DNA of 11,629 nt from RGDT01 sp964630925 (GCA_964630925.1 CAZVZK010000232.1:1-11629); one strand, 5' to 3'. Shown: positions 1 through 6,584, numbered from the stretch's first letter. Notes: generated by a model not told the origin, from the sequence alone. Translations and numbers: made by a program.

Positions 1-276
1 ACGGCACGCTCACGCCGTGCCGCTCGCCTTGGCGACGCGGCGCAGCCTGCGCCGGCGCAGGCGTCTGGTCGCGCGGACGGGCTGCCCGACGGCGGCGATG
101 TCGAGCGAGTGCTGCGCGGGCTGGCGGGGGCGCCGCGCGAGGGCGATGGGCGCCAGTCGGTGACTCCCTCCGTCACCAAACGGGAAAATCAGAGGGACGC
201 CGGACGCGCCGCGGCCGGCCCGGAGGTGCCGGCCTCGGGCGCGGACGGCGACGGGCGCGGCACGGATTGTCGCTGA
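1..276 (+). other. Possible 3' end of an upstream reading frame, unidentified
   Basis: This frame is open from the first base to a TGA at 274-276, giving 91 codons that enter from outside the window. The translation is rich in Ala, Gly, Arg and Asp, contains PSVTKRENQRDAGRA near its middle, and shows no domain I recognise. A similar-length frame is open on the minus strand (303-10) and is very Arg-rich, so openness alone means little at this GC content. The frame crosses the inverted repeat at 159-177. It could be the low-complexity tail of a real protein or plain intergenic DNA. I cannot assign a function. Confidence 0.2.
159..177. repeat. Inverted repeat, 6-bp arms and 7-base loop
   Basis: GGTGAC (159-164) and GTCACC (172-177) pair perfectly around the loop TCCCTCC. 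No T tract follows, so it is not a classical intrinsic terminator. It lies in DNA with no confident gene. Confidence 0.45.
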
Positions 277-312
277 TCGCCTCTTCGCCCCTGGACAGAT
301 CAATCAATCAAT

Positions 313-500
313 CCTCGCCATCGAGGCGAGGGGGCGCGGACGCTACCTACCGGGGGACGAAGGCGATGCGGACAGGTTGCGTCATCGGCGAGCACGCTGG
401 AAGCGTGCTCTACGACAAGCCGGGAGGCTTATCGCCACGACAGAGGCAGGCGAGGCGCGAGCCTCGCGTCAGCCCGTCGCACGGCGGGAGCCGTGCGACG
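313..500. repeat. Series of five perfect hairpins plus one imperfect one in the 5' intergenic region
   Basis: Successive self-complementary units lie almost end to end. (1) CCTCGCC/GGCGAGG, loop ATCGA, 313-331. (2) An imperfect CGATG...CATCG stem with a bulged T at about 364-388. (3) GAGCACGCT/AGCGTGCTC, loop GGA, 390-410. (4) AAGCC/GGCTT, loop GGGA, 417-430. (5) GCGAGGC/GCCTCGC, loop GCGA, 450-467. (6) An 11-bp stem CGTCGCACGGC/GCCGTGCGACG, loop GGGA, 475-500. The stem sequences differ from one another, while three loops are G-G/C-G-A tetraloops and a fourth is GGA. Pairing is therefore shared, not primary sequence. The last hairpin ends 94 bases before the cytochrome gene. It may be a structured RNA or long leader, a block of terminators for an upstream gene, or dispersed genomic palindromes. 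The pairing is directly visible; any function is inference. Confidence 0.6.
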
Positions 501-534
501 AGGGGGCGTCCTCCGGCGGCCAACGGCCGGCGTT

Positions 535-564
535 TTCCTTCCACACACACTCTCCGCGTGATAA
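535..564 (+). promoter_or_regulatory. Weak candidate promoter for the cytochrome gene
   Basis: A TGATAA box at 559-564 follows a TTCCTT stretch at 535-540 with an 18-base spacer. It would start a transcript about 25 bases before the ATG. The AT-rich box stands out locally, but the -35 match is poor and planctomycete consensus elements are not well fixed in my knowledge. A GAAGAGG ribosome site follows at 580-586. Confidence 0.25.
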
Positions 565-594
565 ACTGACATTCCCACCGAAGAGGCCCCACCG

Positions 595-3500
595 ATGAAC
601 CCGCTCGCCGCCTTCCTGGCGCTCCTCGTCACCCACGCCGACTACCTGCGCGACGTGAAGCCGGTCCTGACGGCCCGCTGCCTGCCGTGCCACGGGGCGC
701 TGCAGCAGAAGGCCGGGCTGCGTCTCGACACCGTCGAGGCGATGAAGAAGGGCGGCGACAAGGGCCCCGCCATCGTCGCGGGCAAGTCCGGCGACAGCCC
801 CCTCGTCCTCCGCATCAAGGGCAAGGGCGGACGTATGCCGCCGCCGGCCGACGGCGAACACCTCAAGGACACCGAGATCGCCCACATCGCCGCGTGGATC
901 GACGCCGGGGCGGAGGGGCCGGCGGGTGAGAAGCCCGAGGCCGACCCGCGCGACCACTGGGCGTTCCGCCCGCCCGTGCGCCCGCCGGTGCCGAAGGCGG
1001 CATCGGGGCGCAACCCCGTTGATGCGTTCCTGGCAGCCGGACGCGAGGCCCGCAAGCTGACGCCGATGCCCGAGGCGGACCGCCGCGTCCTGTTGCGCCG
1101 CGTCAGCCTCGGCCTGATCGGACTGCCACCATCGCGCGAGCAGATGGCGGCGTTCCTGACCGACGCCTCGCCGGACGCCTACGAGAAGGCGGTGCGGCGT
1201 CTGCTGGATTCGCCGCAGTACGGCGAGCGCTGGGGCCGTCACTGGATGGACGTGTGGCGCTACTCCGACTGGTGGGGCCTGGGGGCGGAGGTGCGCAACA
1301 GCCAGAAGCACATCTGGCACTGGCGCGACTGGATCGTCGAGTCGCTCAACGCCGACGCCGGCTACGACGCGATGGTGCGCGACATGCTCGCCGCCGACGA
1401 GATGCACCCGGCCGACGACTCGCGCCTGCGCGCCACCGGCTACCTGGCCCGCTCCTACTTCAAGTTCAACCGCAACACCTGGCTGGAGGACGTGGTCGAG
1501 CACACGTCGAAGTCGTTCCTCGGCCTGACGATGAACTGCGCCAAGTGCCACGATCACAAGTATGACCCCATCGCGCAGACGGACTTCTACCGCTTCCGCG
1601 CGTTCTTCGAGCCGTACCAGATCCGGACGGATATCGCGAGCGATACCGACTTCGAGAAGGACGGCGTGCCCCGCGCGTTCGACTGCGACCTGGACCGCCC
1701 CACGTACCTGTTCGTCCGCGGCGACGAGAAGAATCCACGCAAGAAGCCGATCCCGCCGGGCCTGCCGGCGGTGTTGAACGCGAAGCTCGACATCCGCCCA
1801 ATATCGCTCCCCCCCGAGGCGCACGCCGGCCTGCGTACCGCGGCGCTGGCGGCCTTGCTGCGTCAGGCGGAGGCGAAGATCGCCTCGGCCCGCGAGGCCG
1901 TCGCCGCGGCCCGCAGGACACCCACCGACGACAGGCCCGCGCCGGGGCCGATCAAGCCGCTGGTGCAGGACGACTTCCGCGCCGCGAAGCCCGAGCTGTG
2001 GGAGGGCAAGGGTGGGAAGTGGGCGAACGTCGGCGGCAGGCTGGTGCAATCCGAGATCGCCGCCACCCGCGCCGTGATGCGCTTGAAGAAGGAGGTCCCG
2101 GCGGACTTCGTGGCCCGCTTCGCCTTCACGCCGACGGGCGGCAAGACGTATCGCTCGGTGGGCCTGTCGTTCGACGTGGCGGAGGGCAACGAGGTGCTGG
2201 CGTACCTGAGCGCGTACGCCGGCGGGCCGAAGCTCCAGATCGCGTACAGGCGCGGCGCGGATTACGTCTACCCGCCGGCGGCCTCGCAGGCGCGCGAGGT
2301 GAAGGTGGGCCAGGGTCAGGACGTGGTCTTGCGCGTGCGTGGCCCGCTCGTCAACGTCGAGGTGAATGGGCGGCACGCGCTGGCCTACCGGCTGGAGGCC
2401 CCGCGCAAGGCCGGGGCCGTCGAGCTGGTCACCTACGACGCGACGGCGGAATTCACGGCGTTCGAGCTGGCGGCGCTGCCGGCGGATGTTGCCCTGGTCG
2501 CCCCCGGCCCGGCGTCCGCCCCGGCCCGCGCGCTGACGCCGGCCCAGGCGAAGCTCGCCATCGCGGCCGCCGAGAAGGCGCTCGCCGCCGCCCTCCTGCG
2601 GCCCGAGTCGATCCGCGCCAGCGCGGAGGCGATGAAGGCCAGGTCGCGCGAGAAGAACATCGCCGCGAGCCGGGCCGAGCGGGCGGTGAAGGCCGCCGAG
2701 GCGGAGGAGGGCATCGCCCGCGCCGAGCTGGAGCTGGCGCTGGCGTCGGAGAAGCAGAGGCCCGGCGTCCAGAAGAAGCTCGACGCCGCGCGGGCGGCCC
2801 TGTTCTCGATCCAGAAGAAGATCGACGAGAACAGCGAGGCGTTCACGCCCCTGCGCGGGTCGCTGAAGACGCTGGAGTCGAACACCGAGGGAGAGGCGTC
2901 GCGGATGAAGCCGTTCCCGGCGACCAGCAGCGGGCGGCGTTCGGCCCTGGCGAGGTGGATCACGTCGCGGGACAACCCGCTGGCGGCGCGGGTCGCGGTC
3001 AATCACATCTGGCTGCGGCATTTCGGCAGGCCGCTCGTCGCCACGGTGTTCGACTTCGGCCGCAAGGGGGCGGCCCCGACGCACCCGGAGCTGCTCGACT
3101 GGCTGGCGTGCGAATTGATGGAAAGCGGCTGGAGCATGAAGCACATCCACCGGCTGGTCGTCACGAGCGCCGCGTACCGGATGACCGCGTCGAGCATGGG
3201 CGCCGAGGCGAACCGGGCCATCGACCCGGAGAACAAGGCGTACTGGCGGATGAATTCGATCCGCATGGAGGCGCAGGCGGTGCGCGACTCGCTCCTCTCG
3301 CTGGCGGGCGACCTCGACACGCGTCTGGGCGGCCCGCCGGTGTCGGCCAACGCCGAGACGGGGCGCCGCAGCTTGTACTTCTTCCACTCGCACAACGAGC
3401 AGAACCTCTTCCTGTCGATCTTCGATGACGCCAACGTGCTGGAGTGCTATCGCCGCAGCGAGAGCATCCTGCCGCAGCAGGCGCTGGCGCTGCAGAACAG

Positions 3501-3711
3501 CCGGCTCGCGTCGTCGGCGGCGGAGAAGATCGCCGCCCGGATCGCCGCGAAGGAGGACGCGGCGTTCGCCCGCGCGGCGTTCGAGGTGGTGCTGTGCCAG
3601 CCGCCCACGGCGGAGGAGCTGGCCGAGTGCGTCGCGGCGCTGAAGGGGATGACGCGCGGGGCGTTCGTCCTGGCGCTGCTCAACCACAACGACTTCGTGA
3701 CCGTCCGTTGA
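595..3711 (+). CDS. Secreted PSCyt1 / DUF1549 / DUF1553 cytochrome-like protein (1038 aa)
   Basis: This is a large planctomycete-type protein with a predicted extracytoplasmic location. A short hydrophobic N-terminus (residues 1-15, ending THA) is followed by a PSCyt1 (planctomycete cytochrome C) domain at about 16-102 with heme motif C29-L-P-C32-H33. DUF1549 spans about 138-345 and includes MNCAKCHDH with a second CxxCH (C315, C318, H319). Residues about 453-630 look like a concanavalin/LamG- or DUF1080-like beta-sandwich. An Ala/Glu/Lys-rich, probably coiled-coil stretch runs from about 646 to 765. DUF1553 spans about 779-1036 (ALARWITSRDNPLAARV; ECYRRSESILPQQALALQNS). GAGG at 583-586, eight bases before the ATG, supports the start. 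Such proteins are proposed to act in redox or polysaccharide-related processes, but their reaction is unproven. The DUF1501 gene that often follows them is absent here; a caspase/SUMF1 gene follows instead. The family call is firm, the function open. Confidence 0.95.
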   Translation: MNPLAAFLALLVTHADYLRDVKPVLTARCLPCHGALQQKAGLRLDTVEAMKKGGDKGPAIVAGKSGDSPLVLRIKGKGGRMPPPADGEHLKDTEIAHIAAWIDAGAEGPAGEKPEADPRDHWAFRPPVRPPVPKAASGRNPVDAFLAAGREARKLTPMPEADRRVLLRRVSLGLIGLPPSREQMAAFLTDASPDAYEKAVRRLLDSPQYGERWGRHWMDVWRYSDWWGLGAEVRNSQKHIWHWRDWIVESLNADAGYDAMVRDMLAADEMHPADDSRLRATGYLARSYFKFNRNTWLEDVVEHTSKSFLGLTMNCAKCHDHKYDPIAQTDFYRFRAFFEPYQIRTDIASDTDFEKDGVPRAFDCDLDRPTYLFVRGDEKNPRKKPIPPGLPAVLNAKLDIRPISLPPEAHAGLRTAALAALLRQAEAKIASAREAVAAARRTPTDDRPAPGPIKPLVQDDFRAAKPELWEGKGGKWANVGGRLVQSEIAATRAVMRLKKEVPADFVARFAFTPTGGKTYRSVGLSFDVAEGNEVLAYLSAYAGGPKLQIAYRRGADYVYPPAASQAREVKVGQGQDVVLRVRGPLVNVEVNGRHALAYRLEAPRKAGAVELVTYDATAEFTAFELAALPADVALVAPGPASAPARALTPAQAKLAIAAAEKALAAALLRPESIRASAEAMKARSREKNIAASRAERAVKAAEAEEGIARAELELALASEKQRPGVQKKLDAARAALFSIQKKIDENSEAFTPLRGSLKTLESNTEGEASRMKPFPATSSGRRSALARWITSRDNPLAARVAVNHIWLRHFGRPLVATVFDFGRKGAAPTHPELLDWLACELMESGWSMKHIHRLVVTSAAYRMTASSMGAEANRAIDPENKAYWRMNSIRMEAQAVRDSLLSLAGDLDTRLGGPPVSANAETGRRSLYFFHSHNEQNLFLSIFDDANVLECYRRSESILPQQALALQNSRLASSAAEKIAARIAAKEDAAFARAAFEVVLCQPPTAEELAECVAALKGMTRGAFVLALLNHNDFVTVR

Positions 3712-3725
3712 GGGCGTGTGTCCGG

Positions 3726-3747
3726 GTCGTGGGGTCCTCGCCACGAC
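3726..3747 (+). terminator. Hairpin after the cytochrome gene, possible terminator
   Basis: GTCGTGG (3726-3732) pairs perfectly with CCACGAC (3741-3747) across an 8-base loop, 14 bases after the stop codon. There is no T run, so if it terminates it would need Rho or act only by pausing. It lies within the 82 bases separating the cytochrome gene from the next start. Confidence 0.35.
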
Positions 3748-3781
3748 GGCACCGCATTTGCTGGTTACAGCGTGTCTATCC

Positions 3782-3785
3782 GGAG
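3782..3785 (+). promoter_or_regulatory. Ribosome binding site GGAG that decides the caspase/SUMF1 start
   Basis: GGAG lies only 2 bases before the ATG at 3788 but 8 bases before the in-frame ATG at 3794. The spacing favours 3794. Confidence 0.6.
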
Positions 3786-3793
3786 CCATGTCA

Positions 3794-5407
3794 ATGAATG
3801 CCACCGCACTCCGCCGCCAGCTCGCCCCGCTGGCCTTGATGCTCCTCGCGCCGCTTGCGCTGGCCCAGCCGGGCGACGCCCGCCGCTCCGCCCTCGTCAT
3901 CGGGCCGCGCGTCTACGAGAGCAAGAACCTGCCCGCCCTGCCCTACGCCGGGGCCGACGCGCACGACGTGGCCCAGGCGCTGGCCTTCCACGGGTACAAG
4001 GTGACCCTGATGAACGAGGGGCAGGGGGCCCGCGACCCCAACGCCGCCCCCACCCTCGCCAACATCCGCGGGGCGATCCGCGACTTCACCGCCGGCAAGG
4101 GCAAGCGCGACCAGCTCGTCTTCGCCTTCATCGGGCACGGCGTCAGGCTCCGCGTCGGCGGGCGCGACGTGAACTTCCTGTGCCCGCGCGACGCGAAGGT
4201 CAGGGACCCGCGCACGATGGTCGGCCTGGACGAGCTGTTCCGGGACCTCGACGCGAGCAAGGCCGGCTCCAAGCTCCTCCTCCTGGACGCCAGCCACCCC
4301 GGCGCCGGCGGGGACGTGGCGGCGCCGCTCGACAGCGAGAGGCTGCCGCCGCTGCCGCGTGGGATGTCGGCCCTGTTCGCCAACACGGGCCGGCAGCCGT
4401 CCGTGGCGTCGGACCGGCTGGGCGGGCACGGGGCGTTCGCGTTCGCACTGCTGGAGGTGCTGTCGGGCAGGGTGCGCGACGACGACGGGGACATCACCTG
4501 GGGCGACCTGACCGAGCACGCCCTCAAACGCGTGCCGCGGGTGGCCAGGGAGATCGACGCGCGGGCGAAACAGACGCCGCACCTCGTCTCCAACCTGGCC
4601 GGGGCGTCGCCGGTGCTGTTCCGCTACCGCGCCCACGCCCGCACGGTGACGAATTCCATCGACATGAAGTTCGCCCGCATCCCCGCCGGCTCGTTCATCA
4701 TGGGGGCGCCGAAGGAGGAGGGCGGCCCCGCGAACGAGGCGCAGCACCGGGTGAGCATTTCGCGGCCGTATTACCTCGGGGCGTTCGAGGTGACGCAGGC
4801 GCAGTACCGCCGCGTCATGGGCACCACGCCGTCCCATTTCGCCGCCGGCGCCCCGGGCGCGGAGGACGTGCGCGGCCTCGACACCCGCGACTTCCCCGTC
4901 GAGCAGGTGACGTGGGCACAGGCCGTCGAGTTCTGCGAGAAGCTGAGCCGCCTGCCGGCGGAGAAGAAGGCGGGGCGGCGCTACCGGCTGCCGACGGAGG
5001 CGGAGTGGGAGTACGCGTGCAGGGCCGGCACCACGACGGCGTTCGCCTTCGGCGACACGATCTCCTCGAAGCTGGCCAACTTCCACGGGGTCAAGCCGTA
5101 CCGGGACGCGGAGGAGGGCCCGGCCCTCAACCGGACCGCCGCCGTCGGCAGTTACAAGCCCAACGCCTGGGGCCTGTACGACATGCACGGCAACGTCTGG
5201 GAGTGGTGCAGCGACTTCTACTCCGACACGCCGCCGCCCGGCCGTGTCGTGGACCCGGCCGGGCCGGCGCGCGGGACGGAGCGGGTGATCCGCGGCGGGT
5301 CGCACGCCTACACGGGCATGCACGCCCGCTCCGCGCGGCGGTCGAACCAGGCGCCCGACACGTTCGGCAACAGCGTCGGCTTCCGCGTCCTGCTGGCCCA
5401 CCCGTGA
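3794..5407 (+). CDS. Secreted caspase-fold (C14-like) protein with C-terminal SUMF1/FGE-like domain; catalytic Cys replaced by Ser (537 aa)
   Basis: A clear Sec signal is present: RRQ, then a Leu/Ala-rich core, ending ALA before Q25. Residues about 31-270 read as a p20 caspase-like domain (SALVIG; YAGADAHDVAQAL; FAFIGHG with H115; LLLLDAS). The strand that normally ends DAC carries the nucleophilic Cys, but here it is DAS-H with S167 (codon AGC, 4292-4294). The His-Cys dyad is therefore broken and the domain is probably non-proteolytic. Residues about 287-537 are a SUMF1/FGE-sulfatase domain (C-type-lectin-like fold: IPAGSFIMG, RLPTEAEWEYACRAG, WGLYDMHGNVWEW, VIRGGS, GFRVLL). The paired active-site cysteines of true formylglycine-generating enzymes are missing after RGGS, so this half more likely binds a ligand than makes formylglycine. 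ATG 3788 is an alternative start. The stop codon lies in the loop of a perfect hairpin. The substrate is unknown. Confidence 0.9.
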   Translation: MNATALRRQLAPLALMLLAPLALAQPGDARRSALVIGPRVYESKNLPALPYAGADAHDVAQALAFHGYKVTLMNEGQGARDPNAAPTLANIRGAIRDFTAGKGKRDQLVFAFIGHGVRLRVGGRDVNFLCPRDAKVRDPRTMVGLDELFRDLDASKAGSKLLLLDASHPGAGGDVAAPLDSERLPPLPRGMSALFANTGRQPSVASDRLGGHGAFAFALLEVLSGRVRDDDGDITWGDLTEHALKRVPRVAREIDARAKQTPHLVSNLAGASPVLFRYRAHARTVTNSIDMKFARIPAGSFIMGAPKEEGGPANEAQHRVSISRPYYLGAFEVTQAQYRRVMGTTPSHFAAGAPGAEDVRGLDTRDFPVEQVTWAQAVEFCEKLSRLPAEKKAGRRYRLPTEAEWEYACRAGTTTAFAFGDTISSKLANFHGVKPYRDAEEGPALNRTAAVGSYKPNAWGLYDMHGNVWEWCSDFYSDTPPPGRVVDPAGPARGTERVIRGGSHAYTGMHARSARRSNQAPDTFGNSVGFRVLLAHP

Positions 5408-5417
5408 CCGGGTGGGC
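5396..5417. terminator. Perfect 9-bp hairpin with the stop codon in its loop
   Basis: GCCCACCCG (5396-5404) pairs perfectly with CGGGTGGGC (5409-5417). The four-base loop TGAC (5405-5408) contains the caspase/SUMF1 stop codon TGA. No T tract follows. Position and strength suggest a role at the 3' end of the mRNA, as a terminator or stability element, and it would also fold in a transcript coming from the convergent gene. Confidence 0.55.
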
Positions 5418-5422
5418 GCGGG

Positions 5423-5436
5423 GGGGCCGCGGCCCC
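5423..5436. terminator. 14-bp all-GC perfect palindrome between convergent genes
   Basis: GGGGCCGCGGCCCC is a perfect palindrome in the 44-base gap between two convergent genes, 15 bases past the stop of the minus-strand LON-domain gene. It may act with the neighbouring hairpin as a bidirectional transcript end. No T run is present, and a chance palindrome in GC-rich DNA is possible. Confidence 0.35.
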
Positions 5437-5451
5437 GGGGAGCGAGGGGTG

Positions 5452-6132
5452 TCAGTTGTCGCTGATCGCCGGCGGGAAGCGCCGCGCCGGCGACGGCGCG
5501 GGCGGGGGCGCCCCCTCCAGGAGGGACAGCAGCAGGTGGACGCGTGCCGCGATGTCGCCCTCGTCGAGCAGGCGTTGCTTGCCCTGCACGTCGATGGGCA
5601 GGGCGAAGGCGAAGATGTCGCACAGGCCGCCCAGCGTGATCGGCGACTCGATCAGCTGCTGGAGCTGGCTGGGCGCGCCGGGCTGGAAGGCGAAGAACGG
5701 GGAGGCCCGCTCGGCCATCCGCAGGCGCAGCGCCGGCTCCTCGGCGGCCTGCACGGGGACCTCCTCCATGAGGGCGACGCGGGCGGAGCGGTAGGCGCGG
5801 CCGTCGTCGATCTCCTCGATCACCCGCGCCCGCGCCAGCCCGTGCAGCAGCAGGTTATAACGCCCGTCCTGCAGGCGCTGCTCCTGGAGGATGCGCCCGA
5901 TGCACACCGCCGGGTGGATCGGCGGCGGGCCGGCCCCCTTCTCCCCCGACACGAGCAGGGCCAGGGCGATGAGGCGGTCGCCGGCGAGGGCGTCGGCGGT
6001 CATCTGGCGGTAGCGCGGCTCGAAGATGTGGAGCGGCTGCGCGAGCCTCGGGAACAGAACGAGGTTGGGAAGGGGGAACAGGCGGACGGTGCCGTCGAAG
6101 TCGTCCGGGAGGGTCAGGAGTGACTCGCTCAT
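5452..6132 (-). CDS. Stand-alone LON substrate-binding-domain protein (226 aa)
   Basis: The sequence matches the N-terminal substrate-binding domain of Lon protease (LON_substr_bdg), with a diagnostic start VRLFPLPNLVLFP at residues 16-28, HIFEPRYRQM at 35-44 and the later block GRYNLLLHGLARARV. It has no AAA+ ATPase and no Ser-Lys peptidase domain, so it is not a Lon protease. At about 226 residues it has the usual size of the LON-only proteins found in many bacteria. The domain is thought to recognise protein substrates; the cytoplasmic partner here is unknown. It ends in a Pro/Ala/Arg-rich tail. It is the second gene of a minus-strand pair, with only 19 bases after the DUF309 stop, and that gap contains AAGG as a ribosome site. 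No signal peptide is seen. Confidence 0.9.
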   Translation of the reverse strand: MSESLLTLPDDFDGTVRLFPLPNLVLFPRLAQPLHIFEPRYRQMTADALAGDRLIALALLVSGEKGAGPPPIHPAVCIGRILQEQRLQDGRYNLLLHGLARARVIEEIDDGRAYRSARVALMEEVPVQAAEEPALRLRMAERASPFFAFQPGAPSQLQQLIESPITLGGLCDIFAFALPIDVQGKQRLLDEGDIAARVHLLLSLLEGAPPPAPSPARRFPPAISDN

Positions 6133-6151
6133 GGTGTCCGCCTTGTGCCCC

Positions 6152-6574
6152 TCAGTCTTCTTCGGGGATGTATTGTTCCGGGTCGGGCCATTCGGCCGGC
6201 TCTGGGTCGAGCGTCAGTGTCGGGAGGAGCGCGGGGTCGGGCCTCGAGGATCGTTCCACGGGGCCGGGGCCGAGGACCGGGGCGAAGCACGCCGCCATCC
6301 GCCCCCAGAACGCCGGCACGTCGAGCCCGAGCATCCGCGCGGGGCACCGGCCCATGTAGTCGCGTGCCGAGGCGTAGAGCTTGGCGGCCCCGCCGAGGTT
6401 GCCGTTGCCGAAGTGGCACAGGCCGACGGCGGCCTGGATGAGGCCCTGGTAGAAGCGGCGCTCGTCGCCGTGGCTCTCCGACCAGAGGTCCTCCCAGACC
6501 TCGTGGGCCTCGAAGTAGTCGCCGGCGTTGAACAGGACGACGCCGGCCAGGTACCGCGGATCGTATTCGGGCAT
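6152..6574 (-). CDS. DUF309 family protein (140 aa)
   Basis: This is a small, probably cytoplasmic helical protein of the DUF309 family. The signature is complete: FNAGDYFEAHEVWEDLW at residues 15-31 (H24, E25, E28, W31), then FYQGLIQAAVGL (about 41-52) and GNGNLGGAAKLY. The C-terminal third is Pro-rich and acidic, ending YIPEED. The conserved His/Glu pattern suggests ligand or metal binding, but no activity is established for the family. The ATG at 6572-6574 is preferred because GGAGG lies 5 bases upstream; a TTG at 6587-6589 would add five residues and overlap that site. It is the first gene of a pair with the LON-domain gene and diverges from the GspF-like gene 94 bases away. Confidence 0.88.
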   Translation of the reverse strand: MPEYDPRYLAGVVLFNAGDYFEAHEVWEDLWSESHGDERRFYQGLIQAAVGLCHFGNGNLGGAAKLYASARDYMGRCPARMLGLDVPAFWGRMAACFAPVLGPGPVERSSRPDPALLPTLTLDPEPAEWPDPEQYIPEED

Positions 6575-6579
6575 GACCG

Positions 6580-6584
6580 CCTCC
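6580..6584 (-). promoter_or_regulatory. Ribosome binding site GGAGG of the DUF309 gene
   Basis: On the minus strand GGAGG is followed by five bases and then ATG. This fixes the start at 6574 rather than at the upstream TTG. Confidence 0.7.

Noticed and set aside
267..281. A 15-base identity between 267-281 and 5456-5470 (TTGTCGCTGATCGCC)
   Set aside because: The second copy is the coding end of the LON gene, the flanks do not match, and one such match is plausible by chance in GC-rich DNA of this length.
267..598. Small open frames upstream of the cytochrome gene (267-569, 377-598 plus; 410-592, 429-632 minus)
   Set aside because: They run through the hairpin series, have no convincing ribosome site and overlap one another in several frames.
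469..3900. A 1143-codon open frame on the minus strand opposite the cytochrome gene
   Set aside because: It is Arg/Gly/His/Ala-rich with no domain and lies antisense to a firmly identified gene. Such shadow frames are expected at this GC content.
5202..5404. The SUMF1 C-terminus as a variable region of a diversity-generating retroelement
   Set aside because: The fold fits known targets, but no reverse transcriptase, template repeat or duplicated segment exists in the window.
3794..5407. Caspase/SUMF1 protein as the effector of an intracellular defence system
   Set aside because: It has a signal peptide, lacks the catalytic Cys, and has no NTPase, sensor or nuclease partner beside it.
3718..6123. 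An 801-codon plus-strand frame crossing the caspase/SUMF1 gene and running antisense to the LON gene
   Set aside because: It overlaps two genes with clear family signatures and has a low-complexity composition.
5452..6132. Lon protease
   Set aside because: Only the N-terminal substrate-binding domain is present; no Walker motifs or peptidase dyad follow.
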